Shown piece by piece: positions 1 through 9,206 of a stretch of DNA of 64,000 nucleotides; positions within the stretch are counted from its first letter, which is position 1; the number at the start of each line of letters is the position of its first letter. The stretch covers positions 1 to 64,000 of the forward strand of contig CAIPAI010000028.1 of the NCBI GenBank assembly GCA_903863015.1, given 5' to 3'. The notes beneath the pieces were generated by a model. That model had not been told where the DNA came from and did not search any database. It saw nothing but the letters and a program-made list of their open reading frames with translations. A program made the position numbers and the translations under genes. The DNA comes from an uncultured Actinomycetes bacterium (GTDB lineage Bacteria; Actinomycetota; Actinomycetes; Nanopelagicales; Nanopelagicaceae).

Positions 1-308
1 GGCGCGGTTGGCTTATGAACGGTTACCACAACCGTCTGCACCAATTTACGCGTCAAAATTTTCGATGCGATGCGTTCAGCCAGCGCTTCGATGAGATTCA
101 CTGGATCGCCCACGATTTCAGCATGCACGTCATTGGCAACTTCGCCGTAATGAACGCTCTTTGTCAGGTCATCACTCAAACCCGCCGGCGCTGGTGCGAA
201 TTGCAGGGTTACATCGACGATGAATTCTTGGCCATTCTGACGCTCCGTTGGCAATACCCCGTGATACCCAAAACCCTTAATCCCAGTGATTGATATGGAG
301 TCGGTCAT
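1..308 (-). CDS. folB: Dihydroneopterin aldolase, 3'-truncated by window edge
   Basis: The reverse strand from an ATG at 308 encodes 102 codons that run off the left edge. FolB converts 7,8-dihydroneopterin to 6-hydroxymethyl-dihydropterin and glycolaldehyde in cytosolic folate synthesis. Family hallmarks are visible: GYHGVLPTERQ near residues 13-23 with QEF following, a middle NLIEALAERIA segment, and VTVHKPTAP near the cut end. The start codon overlaps the folP stop in an ATGA arrangement, so the two are translationally coupled. Most of the usual ~120 residues are present. Identification is secure; the C-terminus lies outside the window. Confidence 0.93.
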   Translation of the reverse strand, partial: MTDSISITGIKGFGYHGVLPTERQNGQEFIVDVTLQFAPAPAGLSDDLTKSVHYGEVANDVHAEIVGDPVNLIEALAERIASKILTRKLVQTVVVTVHKPTA

Positions 309-1150
309 TTCTTGCCCCAGCGCGTGACTACTTCGATGGCATCTCGGCTATCGCGCACGTTATGTACGCGAACTCCCCAAACTTTGCGCTCTGCCAACAT
401 GGTGGTGACTGCAATCGTGGCGGCTTCGCGCTCCTTCACATCGCGATCGCCTTCGCCATCGTTGAGAAGCGTTCCTAGGAAGCGTTTGCGGGACGCGCCA
501 ACAAGCAGTGGCCGCTTCAATTTCTCAAAGCTTTCAATGGCTTGCAGCACATCCCAATTATGGTCAGGCTCTTTGGCAAACCCAAGGCCTGGATCGAGAA
601 TTAATTGATCGATCTCCACCCCAGCCTTGGTAAGTTTTTCAATTCGCTCGGCCAATTCATGCCGTACTTCCTTTGCGGTGACTTCATAAACCGCGAGTTT
701 CTGCATGGAATCCGAGAATCCGCGCCAATGCATCACCACGTACGGCACTCGCACATCTGCAATGAGTCGAGGCATGTCGCTGTCGGCCAAACCACCACTT
801 ACATCGTTAACGATGGAGGCCCCCGCTGCGATTGCCTCCTCGGCAACTTCAGCACGCATCGTGTCGATACTGAGCACGGTGTCGTAATCCGAGAGAGCTC
901 GCAGCACTGGTAGTACCCGCGCCTTCTCTTCCTCGGCAGAAATACGAGGAGCTCCGGGGCGGGTGGATTCACCACCGATATCGATGATGTCCACACCTTC
1001 GCGAATCATTTGAATTCCGCGCATCACGGCGCTTTCCGTGGCGGCGTTTTCTCCGCCATCAGAGAAAGAATCGGGTGTGACGTTGATGATGCCCATCACC
1101 AACGTGCGCTTGGGTTTGTGGAGAAACTCTGGCAACCCAAGGACGCGCAT
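305..1150 (-). CDS. folP: Dihydropteroate synthase
   Basis: A 281-residue TIM-barrel enzyme that condenses 6-hydroxymethyl-dihydropterin diphosphate with p-aminobenzoate to give dihydropteroate; it is the sulfonamide target. Visible motifs are NVTPDSFSDGG at about 23-33, DIGGESTRPGA at 57-67, SIDTMRAEVA and NDVSGG in the middle, DPGLGFAK, and GASRKRFLG near the C-terminus. The length is normal. The ATG at 1150 lies 2 bases after the folE stop, and folP overlaps folB, so folE-folP-folB form one cotranscribed pterin/folate unit. No unusual residues are seen. Confidence 0.97.
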   Translation of the reverse strand: MRVLGLPEFLHKPKRTLVMGIINVTPDSFSDGGENAATESAVMRGIQMIREGVDIIDIGGESTRPGAPRISAEEEKARVLPVLRALSDYDTVLSIDTMRAEVAEEAIAAGASIVNDVSGGLADSDMPRLIADVRVPYVVMHWRGFSDSMQKLAVYEVTAKEVRHELAERIEKLTKAGVEIDQLILDPGLGFAKEPDHNWDVLQAIESFEKLKRPLLVGASRKRFLGTLLNDGEGDRDVKEREAATIAVTTMLAERKVWGVRVHNVRDSRDAIEVVTRWGKK

Positions 1151-1152
1151 GG

Positions 1153-1767
1153 TTACTTCCCGAGCGCCAATTGCATAGCCTCGGCACGGGTCGCAGGGTC
1201 GCGAAGCTGCCCACGCACCGCACTTGTTACGGTACGGGCTGTGGACTTACGTACTCCACGCATCGACATGCAGAGATGCTCACAATCAATAATCACAATG
1301 ACGCCAAGTGGTTCTAGTATGCGCACAAGCGCGTCAGCAATCTGACTAGTGAGACGCTCCTGGACTTGTGGACGCTTTGCATACACATCAACGAGACGAG
1401 CGAGTTTTGAAAGACCAGTAATGCGACCGCTCTCCCCTGGGATATAGCCAATGTGTGCTCTACCGTGGAAGGGAACTAAGTGATGCTCGCATTGCGAAAA
1501 GACTTCAATATCTTTCACGATAATCAGCTCGTGATGATTCATGTCGAAAGTAGTAGTGAGAACTTCATCCGGCGACATCCAGAGTCCCGCGTAACTCTCT
1601 TTCAGTGACCGAGCCACTCGTGCAGGCGTCTGCGCCAACCCGTCGCGATCAGGATCTTCACCAATGGCCAGCAACAACTCTCTCACGGCCTTCTCTGCAC
1701 GTGCTTCATCGAATGAGCCCGTTACTTGGCCATCATTAGGAATCGAAACTGGACCGATGTCACTCAC
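1153..1767 (-). CDS. folE: GTP cyclohydrolase I
   Basis: A 204-residue protein catalysing the first step of pterin synthesis, GTP to 7,8-dihydroneopterin triphosphate. The zinc-site motif [10 protein letters not shown] occupies residues 93-102 and the second cysteine motif [10 protein letters not shown] residues 162-171; C93, H96 and C166 are the expected zinc ligands. GYIP and SKLAR segments also match the family. A GTG start at 1767 overlaps the end of ftsH by 8 bases, implying coupled translation. Length and motifs are ordinary for type IA enzymes. Confidence 0.97.
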   Translation of the reverse strand: MSDIGPVSIPNDGQVTGSFDEARAEKAVRELLLAIGEDPDRDGLAQTPARVARSLKESYAGLWMSPDEVLTTTFDMNHHELIIVKDIEVFSQCEHHLVPFHGRAHIGYIPGESGRITGLSKLARLVDVYAKRPQVQERLTSQIADALVRILEPLGVIVIIDCEHLCMSMRGVRKSTARTVTSAVRGQLRDPATRAEAMQLALGK

Positions 1768-3715
1768 TTGCAGGAGTCTCCGGAGTTCCCTCTTCGACGG
1801 TGACTGCCGGCTTCACAAAATCGATGGCTGGTCGATCAGAGGGGATGCGGTTAGTAGACCCCGTCCATGCTGGTCGCGCAGCGCGCTTGGCAACAGGTGC
1901 AAAGATCTCTGCGATCTCTTCCTTGTCCAAGGTTTCGCGATCTAGCAGCGCCACTACCAAGGCATCGAGTACGTCGCGGTACTGGGTCAAAATGCCCCAC
2001 GCTTCTTGATGTGCACGTTCGATAAGAGCGCGCACCTCTTCGTCTACGACTGCGGCAACATCTTCGCTGTAATCGCGTTGATGTCCGTAGTCTCGACCCA
2101 TAAATGGCTCGCCTGCGGAGGTTCCCAACTTGATCGCACCGAGGCGCTCGGTCATGCCGTATTGGGTCACCATTGCACGAGCGAGAGCGGTTGCCTTCTC
2201 GATGTCGTTAGATGCGCCAGTAGTGGGATCGTGAAAGACCATCTCTTCAGCAGCGCGACCACCCAAGGCGTAGGCAAGTTGATCCAACATTTCGTTGCGA
2301 GTGGTGGAATATCGATCTTCATCAGGCAAGACCATTGTGTAACCGAGCGCACGTCCACGCGGCAAAATTGTCACCTTATGAACGGGATCAGTATTTGGTA
2401 GCGCATGGGCAACAAGCGCGTGACCACCTTCGTGATAAGCAGTTACTTTTCGCTCGTGCTCATTCATAAGTCGAGAACGTTTCTGAGGGCCAGCCATCAC
2501 ACGATCAATCGCTTCATCAAGTGATTCTTTATCGATCAACTTTTTGCCAGCGCGGGCAGTGAGAAGTGCAGCTTCATTGAGAACGTTTGCTAAATCGGCA
2601 CCTGTGAAACCGGGCGTCCGGCGCGCGAGGGTAACCAGATCGATATCTTCCTCGAGTGGCTTGCCTTTCGCGTGCACCTCAAGAATCTGTTGACGGCCCT
2701 TGAGATCTGGGCGCTCCACAGCAATCTGTCGATCGAAGCGACCAGGACGAAGAAGTGCAGGGTCCAAAATATCTGGGCGGTTAGTAGCCGCGATCAGAAT
2801 GACAGAACCGTTAGCTTCGAACCCATCCATCTCCACAAGTAATTGATTGAGTGTTTGTTCACGTTCATCGTGACCACCACCCATACCAGCTCCGCGATGG
2901 CGACCAACCGCATCGATTTCATCGACGAAGACGATGGCCGGTGCGTTTGCCTTAGCTTGTGTAAAGAGATCCCGAACGCGAGCAGCTCCAACGCCGACAA
3001 ACATTTCTACGAAATCAGAGCCAGAGATTGAGTAGAAAGGTACGTTTGCTTCGCCAGCAACTGCGCGAGCAAGCAGAGTCTTTCCAGTTCCGGGCGGACC
3101 ATATAGGAGAACACCCTTGGGAATCTTGGCGCCGATCGCCTGAAACTTTGCAGGCTCGGCCAGAAACTCTTTGATCTCTTGCAGTTCTTCTACCGCTTCG
3201 TCGACACCAGCGACATCGGCGAAGGTGGTCTTAGGCGTGTCTTTCGCCATCAGTTTGGCCTTCGAGCGTCCGAATTGCATGACGCGACCGCCGCCGCCTT
3301 GCATTTGATTCATAAAGAAGAGGAATACGAATGCGATCAAGATGATAGGTCCGACGGTCATGATGAAGGACATCAGTGCAGAAGTTCGTGGAACTTTTAC
3401 GTCCCATAATTGCGGAGGCTGGTGAGCTTTCAGCAAATCAATGACTTGAGTTTCTTGCCCAACGATATAACTCGCCTCTACGCGTGTGGCATCTGAAATC
3501 TTTACGCCGCTCTTCAAAGTAATTTGGATGAGCTGCTCGCGATCCACAACTACTGCGGACTTCACTTGCTCATCTGCGATTGCCTTCAGCACTACCGAAG
3601 TATCAACTTTCTTAAAAGTTGCATTGGCAGATGCGAATTGACCGTAGAGGAAGAAAGCCAAGACGGCGATCAAAATCCAAAAGGCAGGAGTTTTGTGTAA
3701 ACGACGCTTCTTCAT
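1760..3715 (-). CDS. ftsH: ATP-dependent zinc metalloprotease FtsH
   Basis: A 651-residue membrane AAA+ protease that degrades misfolded membrane and short-lived cytosolic proteins. An N-terminal membrane segment (about 10-28) and a second one (about 112-138) flank an extracytoplasmic domain. Then come Walker A GPPGTGKT (206-213), Walker B VDEIDAVG, an AAA SRH region ([16 protein letters not shown]) and the zinc protease motif HEGGH (428-432). The ATG at 3715 is chosen over an upstream in-frame TTG at 3721 because AAAGG sits 6 bases before it. The Gly-rich FtsH-typical linker [11 protein letters not shown] follows membrane segment two. It lies directly downstream of hpt, the usual actinobacterial order. 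Confidence 0.97.
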   Translation of the reverse strand: MKKRRLHKTPAFWILIAVLAFFLYGQFASANATFKKVDTSVVLKAIADEQVKSAVVVDREQLIQITLKSGVKISDATRVEASYIVGQETQVIDLLKAHQPPQLWDVKVPRTSALMSFIMTVGPIILIAFVFLFFMNQMQGGGGRVMQFGRSKAKLMAKDTPKTTFADVAGVDEAVEELQEIKEFLAEPAKFQAIGAKIPKGVLLYGPPGTGKTLLARAVAGEANVPFYSISGSDFVEMFVGVGAARVRDLFTQAKANAPAIVFVDEIDAVGRHRGAGMGGGHDEREQTLNQLLVEMDGFEANGSVILIAATNRPDILDPALLRPGRFDRQIAVERPDLKGRQQILEVHAKGKPLEEDIDLVTLARRTPGFTGADLANVLNEAALLTARAGKKLIDKESLDEAIDRVMAGPQKRSRLMNEHERKVTAYHEGGHALVAHALPNTDPVHKVTILPRGRALGYTMVLPDEDRYSTTRNEMLDQLAYALGGRAAEEMVFHDPTTGASNDIEKATALARAMVTQYGMTERLGAIKLGTSAGEPFMGRDYGHQRDYSEDVAAVVDEEVRALIERAHQEAWGILTQYRDVLDALVVALLDRETLDKEEIAEIFAPVAKRAARPAWTGSTNRIPSDRPAIDFVKPAVTVEEGTPETPASE

Positions 3716-3724
3716 AACCAACCT

Positions 3725-4276
3725 TTAGGAGTAAACGTGGGGGGCTAAGGTGCCAATGATGCGAAGGTTGCGATAGCGCTCGGCGTAATCCAAGCCATAA
3801 CCCACAACAAACTCGTTAGGAATATCAAAGCCAACGTACTTAACGGCTACTTCAACTTGGGCAGCATCGGGCTTACGAAGCAAGACGAGCACTTCAACAC
3901 TTGCCGCTCCACGAGACATCAAGTTTGAAACGAGCCATGAGAGTGTGAGCCCGGAATCAACGATGTCTTCCACGATGAGAACGTGGCGACCAGTAATGTC
4001 TTGATCAAGATCTTTAAGAATGCGAACTACACCGCTCGACTTCGTACCCTTGCCGTATGAAGAGACTGCCATCCAATCCATGGTGGCGTGACGTGATAGC
4101 GAGCGCGAGAAATCTGACATCACCATGATCGCGCCCTTGAGGACACCTACCAAGAGAACTTCGCGCTCTGCATAGTCATGTTCGACTTCAGCGGCGAGTT
4201 CTTTCAGTCGATTTTGAATCTGCTCCTCGGTAAAGAGAACTTTCTCCAAGTCGCCTTCAATATCTCGGTGATCCAC
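3725..4276 (-). CDS. hpt: Hypoxanthine phosphoribosyltransferase
   Basis: A 183-residue cytosolic purine-salvage enzyme that transfers phosphoribose from PRPP to hypoxanthine or guanine. The PRPP-binding signature [14 protein letters not shown] lies near residues 98-111; a preceding LVGVLKGA loop and the C-terminal VGYGLDYAE motif match type I PRTases of the HGPRT family. The start is GTG at 4276 with AGAGG 6 bases upstream. It sits between tilS and ftsH in a conserved Gram-positive arrangement (tilS-hpt-ftsH). Confidence 0.96.
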   Translation of the reverse strand: MDHRDIEGDLEKVLFTEEQIQNRLKELAAEVEHDYAEREVLLVGVLKGAIMVMSDFSRSLSRHATMDWMAVSSYGKGTKSSGVVRILKDLDQDITGRHVLIVEDIVDSGLTLSWLVSNLMSRGAASVEVLVLLRKPDAAQVEVAVKYVGFDIPNEFVVGYGLDYAERYRNLRIIGTLAPHVYS

Positions 4277-4298
4277 GGTGACCTCTCATTAGTTGCGG

Positions 4299-5270
4299 TT
4301 ACGGCTTACCCTCGCCCTGGGGCGAGAGGATAAGTCTGCCCGACTTCCGGGCTAGCGAAAGACCACCGGGCAGGGCGATCTCCCCTTGCCCGCGCCAATC
4401 AACAAGAAGTTGATCACCCCGCTCCAGGTGCTCAAAGGTAAGCAGGCCGCCATCGAGTCCGGCTGAGAGGAGCGCCAGGCGGAGCACCCGGGTCCGGATC
4501 GCCTTGGGCAGGCAGGAGAGCGGGTCCACTTCTAATCCCGGATTGCCCGCAAAGTGCTCGCTCGCAAGGGTGTCTAAGGCGGCCAAATCATCCTGGATGA
4601 GGAGCGCGGTTCGAGCTAATGCCTCGGAGACTCCCCCGCCGAGAACTTCCTCCATGGCGGGAATGAGTTGGTTGCGTAGCTTCACCCGCAAGAAGTGCAG
4701 ATCTGCATTCATCGGGTCATCAAAGAAATGGCCGAGCGATTCCGCGACGGCTCGTAGGGCAGCACGACGAATACCTAGCGCCGGACGTCGGTAGATGCCG
4801 CTCGCTGCGGACATTCCTGCAATAGAGCGTGGACCAGATCCGCGAGCCAGACCTAGGAGCACGCTCTCTGCTTGATCATCAAGCGAGTGGGCTAGATAAA
4901 CGCCTACTGCACCCACACGGCGTGCATGCTCGGCGAGCGCGCCATATCGCGCATCTCTCGCCGCTGCTTCTAACCCGCCTTCTCTGCCGACTTCAACGCT
5001 GATGATTTCGGTGGGGATATTTAACGTTGCAAGAAATGCAGCGCACTCACGTGCCACTTCGGCCGAGCCATCTTGTAAACCGTGATCGATGGTGACGGCA
5101 GAGAGCGATAGCGCCATTTTTGGCGCCTCTAAAGAGAGTGCGTATGCGAGCGCAATGGAATCTGCTCCGCCTGAGCAAGCAATCACAATTCGATCGCCGG
5201 CTTCAAGAAGTGCGAGATCAGTGCGGACGGCAGCACGCAACTCCATCAGCTCTTCTGAATGTGCGACCAC
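4299..5270 (-). CDS. tilS: tRNA(Ile)-lysidine synthetase
   Basis: A 323-residue N-type ATP pyrophosphatase that converts C34 of the CAU-anticodon tRNA-Ile to lysidine, preventing misreading of AUG. The PP-loop SGGADS is at 33-38, followed by a VTIDHGLQDGS segment, HSLDDQAES and GLARGSG, all typical. Actinobacterial TilS proteins of this size lack the long C-terminal domain of E. coli. GTG at 5270 is the longest start; ATG at 5246 with a GAAGAG-like sequence in front is a fair alternative. It follows the dacB-type gene by 9 bases, as in other actinobacteria. Confidence 0.95.
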   Translation of the reverse strand: MVAHSEELMELRAAVRTDLALLEAGDRIVIACSGGADSIALAYALSLEAPKMALSLSAVTIDHGLQDGSAEVARECAAFLATLNIPTEIISVEVGREGGLEAAARDARYGALAEHARRVGAVGVYLAHSLDDQAESVLLGLARGSGPRSIAGMSAASGIYRRPALGIRRAALRAVAESLGHFFDDPMNADLHFLRVKLRNQLIPAMEEVLGGGVSEALARTALLIQDDLAALDTLASEHFAGNPGLEVDPLSCLPKAIRTRVLRLALLSAGLDGGLLTFEHLERGDQLLVDWRGQGEIALPGGLSLARKSGRLILSPQGEGKP

Positions 5271-5279
5271 TAGTAAAGG

Positions 5280-6128
5280 TTAGTTGGCGTTTACCAGTGC
5301 TGTCGCTATCTGGTCGATCGCCTTACGCGCCTTGTCGGTCCCGCCGGGCTCAATCGGTACCGCATCGGCCAAGATGGCAAATGCCACCGCCCTGCCTGCC
5401 GAGGTTTGGAAGATGCCGGCCAGCGCATTGACTCCACTGAGCGTGCCAGTTTTGGCAAGCAATGAACCCGGTTCGTTTGCTGCTCGCTTCTTCATCGTCC
5501 CGCTCTCCCCCGAGACCGGTAACCCAGCCACCAACGCGGCCAGTCGAGGGTTATTCCATGCCAATGCCAAGAGGGAGGCAAGGGCGCGAGGTGAGGTCTT
5601 ATTCTTTCGCGAAAGACCGGCAGGATCCTCTAACACAGTTTCACTGAGATCTAATTCCGGTAATTCAAAAATCAACATGTCAGTGGCCGGCTTAGGAAGA
5701 AGTTTGGCTAATGCCTTCGCACCTTCGTTATCACTCTCGGCAAGCACGCGTCCTAATTCCGTGCCGAGGTCTACCGACTTACCCTCTTTTGTGGTGACTG
5801 GTATGTGCGAATCGAATGTAAGCAAGAGAGCAGCGCCAGTAAATAACTTCGCAGTCGATGCAGGGATAAACGTGCCGCCGGTGTCGTAGAGCAGCTGACC
5901 AGTCGCCACATCCACTACAGCTAGACCCACTGACTTTCCAAGCTGTGGATTACTCAGCAATGGATCAATGATTTTTGAGAGTTGGTCAGGCGAGATTGCA
6001 GGTGGTGGAGGGGGCTCAACACTTGCCTTGACTTGCGGCAGGCTTTCAGTCGCCGAATCAGTAGCCGAGCAAGCAACTAACAGCAGCAGAGAAACAGCTG
6101 CGGCAATTGCCCGCTTAAACGCGTCCAC
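5280..6128 (-). CDS. dacB: Short PBP4-type D-alanyl-D-alanine carboxypeptidase lipoprotein
   Basis: A 282-residue predicted lipoprotein of peptidase family S13 that would trim or cleave peptidoglycan cross-links outside the membrane. The signal ends in a lipobox (LLVAC, Cys20). The three penicilloyl-serine signatures are present: STAK (91-94), SDN (132-134) and KTG (226-228). Only about 38 residues separate the first two, whereas classical PBP4/DacB proteins (400-500 residues) insert large domains there, so this is a minimal form. The GTG start overlaps the 3' end of the NlpC/P60 gene by 14 bases, so the two wall enzymes are coupled. Confidence 0.9.
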   Translation of the reverse strand: MDAFKRAIAAAVSLLLLVACSATDSATESLPQVKASVEPPPPPAISPDQLSKIIDPLLSNPQLGKSVGLAVVDVATGQLLYDTGGTFIPASTAKLFTGAALLLTFDSHIPVTTKEGKSVDLGTELGRVLAESDNEGAKALAKLLPKPATDMLIFELPELDLSETVLEDPAGLSRKNKTSPRALASLLALAWNNPRLAALVAGLPVSGESGTMKKRAANEPGSLLAKTGTLSGVNALAGIFQTSAGRAVAFAILADAVPIEPGGTDKARKAIDQIATALVNAN

Positions 6129-7332
6129 CGGAAGGCATTAACCCGTCCATGCCATAAATAGAGGAGTATTTGAGCCCTGCTCGCGTATTGCGTGCTTCCC
6201 AGACCATATTGTTTCCAGCATAAATGGCGATGTGGTGAATGGCTTGCACGGTTCCGTTATATGACCAGAAAACTAAATCGCCAGGTTGCAAATCTGCCAA
6301 CGGAACTCGCTTAGATGCCACAAAGAAGAGCGCGGCATTCAACCTGGACCATGATGGCGAAGTTAGACCGGCTTTTTTGTAGGCCGCGTAAACCAATCCA
6401 GAACAGTCATAACTGTTGGGTCCTTGAGCGCCCCATACATAAGGCTTACCCGACTTCACTTCTTTGATTGCAAAGTCGAGGGCAACTTGGCGTTGTTCAG
6501 CAGTAGTGCGAATTGTTTGACGCCCAGTGAAGCCACGATCAGGCCAGATACGTGCCTGCCCAGAAGTGCTTGCAGCGGTGTTTGATGATTGCTCTTCAAG
6601 AATGGCAAGTTGACGTTGTTGTTCTAGAGTAACCCGCACGTTGCGCGCACTTGCTAATTGCTTGGCCAATGCGTTCTGCATAGCCATTAACGAATCAACT
6701 TCCTTCTTTTGATTCGCCTTCACAACATCTGCCGCTACTTTGGCAACACGCACTTTCTCTGTTGCCGCGGCTTGTGCAGCGCGCGCAGCATCAGCCTCGG
6801 CTTTTGCCTTAGTTGCTGCATCGCGTGCACTCTCTAGCCGAGCAAGTGCCAAATTAGTGTTATTAGAAACCACCCCAAGGGTGTTAAGGCGATCAATCAA
6901 ATCTGCCGGACCGTCAGATTGCAGGAGCGAATTCAGTGAAGTAAAGCCGCCACCCATTTTGTATGCGCCGGCAGCTATCGAACCAATTTGTTGTTTTGCG
7001 CCTTCGACTTGAGCTAGTGCCAGGTTGGCTTTCCTCGCAGCAATCGTAGAGATCGCTGTCGCCGCACTCAGTTCTGACTTCTCGCGATCTAATATGGCCT
7101 TTGCAGCAGCAGCTTTTGCAGCCAAGATTTTCAATCGCGCTGCAGCGGCATCTAATTTTGCTTTGGCTACCGAAGCAGCTTTTGCTTTGGTCACCTCTTT
7201 CGCCTTTGCGGCCGCAATCTCTTGCAGAGTGGGTTTTCGAGTCTTGGCTTCAGCCCCATCGGTGATCAGCACCGGGGCAAGGACCACCGAGAGCGCAAGG
7301 AAGACGCGGAAAATCGGCAATTTAGCAGACAC
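6115..7332 (-). CDS. Secreted NlpC/P60 peptidoglycan endopeptidase with coiled coil
   Basis: A 405-residue exported wall hydrolase. A signal peptide (about 1-29, ending AEA) is followed by a very Ala/Lys-rich coiled coil (about 33-250) and a C-terminal NlpC/P60 domain (about 280-395). The catalytic cysteine is C310 in YDCSGLVYAAY, and the HHIAIYAG motif near 366 supplies the histidine. Such RipA-like proteins cleave D-Glu-diaminopimelate bonds in stem peptides; the coiled coil may regulate access, as in divisome-controlled hydrolases. The start is GTG at 7332 with AGGAG upstream. It is cotranscribed with the PBP4-like gene. The exact cleavage site and partners are not visible. Confidence 0.92.
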   Translation of the reverse strand: MSAKLPIFRVFLALSVVLAPVLITDGAEAKTRKPTLQEIAAAKAKEVTKAKAASVAKAKLDAAAARLKILAAKAAAAKAILDREKSELSAATAISTIAARKANLALAQVEGAKQQIGSIAAGAYKMGGGFTSLNSLLQSDGPADLIDRLNTLGVVSNNTNLALARLESARDAATKAKAEADAARAAQAAATEKVRVAKVAADVVKANQKKEVDSLMAMQNALAKQLASARNVRVTLEQQRQLAILEEQSSNTAASTSGQARIWPDRGFTGRQTIRTTAEQRQVALDFAIKEVKSGKPYVWGAQGPNSYDCSGLVYAAYKKAGLTSPSWSRLNAALFFVASKRVPLADLQPGDLVFWSYNGTVQAIHHIAIYAGNNMVWEARNTRAGLKYSSIYGMDGLMPSGGRV

Positions 7333-7355
7333 CTAAACAACTCCTGAGGGGAAGA

Positions 7356-7384
7356 GAGAACCCCTTAAGGATAAAGGGGTTCTC
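7356..7384. terminator. Perfect 11-bp inverted repeat, probable terminator
   Basis: Arms GAGAACCCCTT (7356-7366) and its exact complement (7374-7384) enclose a 7-base loop. The repeat lies in the 91-base gap after the ABC permease stop (7424) and before the NlpC/P60 start (7332), where a terminator for the ABC exporter operon would be expected. No long T run follows on either strand, so termination is inferred from position and stem strength only. Confidence 0.6.
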
Positions 7385-7423
7385 GCCTACACCCTTGGAT
7401 TTACTCGCCAGGTTGCCTGTGAA

Positions 7424-8221
7424 TTAGGAGGAGACGTCTCGCTTCTTGAAGAGGAAGGCCGCGAGGGCTCCCGCAGCTATCAAAATTAAGAGAGAGGTGG
7501 TCAACGCCCATTTATAGGTGATCGTGGTCGATCCACCGCTGCCCACTGCCGTCAGCAGCAACCCTGGCAGGTACTTCTGTGTGCTCTCCCAGACGGCCCC
7601 AACGATTCCTTCAACGATCATGACCCAAGAGATACCGATCGCGATCGAAGAAATAGGCGAGCGAAGGATCAAGCCCAGGAGCATTCCAATAATTCCAAAG
7701 CCAACGGTTGCTAGTGAGACATTTGCCAAGGTGGTGAAGAGATTAGAAATGCCTTCGCCACCAACTCCGCCGGCGGTCCAAGCATCGGTAGAAATATCTT
7801 TCGAATTCGCCCAGAAGAAGCTGGTAACCACCGAAATCAGAGATGTTTCTACGACGATTAAGAGGCCAAAGAGCGCCATTGCAAGCGCCTTACCGCCGAG
7901 TAGAACCATACGACGCGGCTGACGCACTAAGAGATTGCGAAGCGTTCCGTGCGAATACTCTTGGGCAGTTTGTGATGCAAAAACCGAAAGCGCAACAATG
8001 CCGAGCAAGGTAGATGCAAAGGCCAAGCCAAGTGAGAGGCCCGTATAACTCTCAATCGAGGCGCGAGTGAAACCAGGTTCACGGCCTCGGCGTGGAGTAT
8101 CCATTGCAATATAGGGAATGGAAGCGGTGAGTACAGCGATTGCTCCAACTGCACCCAAGGTTCCAAAGAAGAGTGTGGGGCGACGGAGTTTGCGCCACTC
8201 GGCGCGAATTACGCGGATCAC
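7424..8221 (-). CDS. ABC-2 type transporter permease
   Basis: A 265-residue polytopic membrane protein with about six hydrophobic segments and the layout of ABC-2/NatB-like permeases: a short cytoplasmic start (IRAEWRKLRRPT), a first helix, an extracytoplasmic loop, then segments around LLGIVALSVFAS, LLIVVETSLIS and IGMLLGLILRS. The motif QEYSHGTLRNLLVRQPRR is typical of this family's cytoplasmic loop. Its GTG start overlaps the ATPase stop by 4 bases (GTGA), so the two form one exporter. The substrate cannot be read from sequence; antibiotic, peptide or sodium export are possibilities for this class. Confidence 0.85.
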   Translation of the reverse strand: MIRVIRAEWRKLRRPTLFFGTLGAVGAIAVLTASIPYIAMDTPRRGREPGFTRASIESYTGLSLGLAFASTLLGIVALSVFASQTAQEYSHGTLRNLLVRQPRRMVLLGGKALAMALFGLLIVVETSLISVVTSFFWANSKDISTDAWTAGGVGGEGISNLFTTLANVSLATVGFGIIGMLLGLILRSPISSIAIGISWVMIVEGIVGAVWESTQKYLPGLLLTAVGSGGSTTITYKWALTTSLLILIAAGALAAFLFKKRDVSS

Positions 8222-9129
8222 TTGGTATCTCCTGTCATTTCAAAGAAAGTCTCTTCGAGCGTGGGACGTACTGCAGCAAGCGAAGCAAGTGTGAGGCCGG
8301 CCGCAAAAGCAAGTTTGTTGAATTCACTAGCCCAATCATCATTCGCAATGACATGAACAGACCCGTCAAGAATGATTCCTTCGTGACCAGCCGATTTTGC
8401 AATTGCAATGAGCTTGGGAAGATCCGCCTCTTCGAGCGTACGTGCAATAACTGTGGGCTGCTGAGCCGCAAGCAGAGACTCGGTGGATCCGCTGAAAATC
8501 ATTTTGCCTTCACGAAGCATTACTAAGTGATCACTGATCTGTTCGAGTTCACTCAACAGGTGGCTAGATACGAAAACTGTGATGCCGCCGTCGGCAAGCG
8601 AACGCAACAACGTACGTACTTCATGAATACCGGCTGGATCTAAACCGTTCGTTGGCTCATCGAGGATGAGAAGTTCCGGTTGGGGAAGAAGAGCCGCAGC
8701 AATACCGAGCCGTTGCTTCATACCGAGCGAGTACTGCTTGTACTTGGATTTGGCGCGATCGCTGAGACCCACCAATTCCAGCAACTCCCCCACGCGTTCG
8801 TGCGGGAAACCGCCGAGGGTGGCAAGCATCTTGAGATTCTCGGCACCAGAGAGCCCGGGATAGAAAGCGGGGCCCTCGATCATGGCGCCCACGCGCTTGA
8901 GGTACCTCTCTGGATGAGTGATCTTTTCGCCGAGCACAGTGCCACTGCCGTCAGTGGGAGTGATGAGCGAAAGGAGCATGCGAATAGTGGTGGTTTTGCC
9001 GGAGCCGTTGGGGCCTACGAAGCCGCAGACGCTTCCCATGGGAACATCGAAGGTGGCGTGATCGAGCGCAAGACGCTCGCCGTAACGCTTGGTCAGTCCG
9101 GTGACTGATATTGCAGAAGAAGTTGACAT
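8218..9129 (-). CDS. ABC transporter ATP-binding protein (exporter, NatA/BcrA type)
   Basis: A 303-residue ATPase energising the permease encoded downstream. Walker A GPNGSGKTT lies at 39-47, the signature region reads YSLGMKQRLGIA, Walker B is LLILDEPTNGLDP and the switch histidine is in SSHLLSE. A C-terminal extension of about 80 residues is usual for this exporter class. ATG at 9129 is preferred over an in-frame upstream start at 9177 because AAGGTG precedes it and the earlier 16 residues do not resemble the family. Confidence 0.92.
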   Translation of the reverse strand: MSTSSAISVTGLTKRYGERLALDHATFDVPMGSVCGFVGPNGSGKTTTIRMLLSLITPTDGSGTVLGEKITHPERYLKRVGAMIEGPAFYPGLSGAENLKMLATLGGFPHERVGELLELVGLSDRAKSKYKQYSLGMKQRLGIAAALLPQPELLILDEPTNGLDPAGIHEVRTLLRSLADGGITVFVSSHLLSELEQISDHLVMLREGKMIFSGSTESLLAAQQPTVIARTLEEADLPKLIAIAKSAGHEGIILDGSVHVIANDDWASEFNKLAFAAGLTLASLAAVRPTLEETFFEMTGDTK

Positions 9130-9206
9130 GAGGACACCTTGCCATGAAAAGCCGGGTGGCTTATCCGAGTTACCCACAGATGTAGCGAGAGTTTGCTGTG
9201 AATACG

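Noticed and set aside
5284-5889. 201-residue plus-strand frame opposite dacB
   Set aside because: Opposite a gene with all penicilloyl-serine motifs; no motif or start signal of its own.
7333-7423. c-di-AMP (ydaO-type) riboswitch before the NlpC/P60 gene, as found in some actinobacteria
   Set aside because: The gap is only 91 bases and holds a simple perfect hairpin, too short and simple for that riboswitch.
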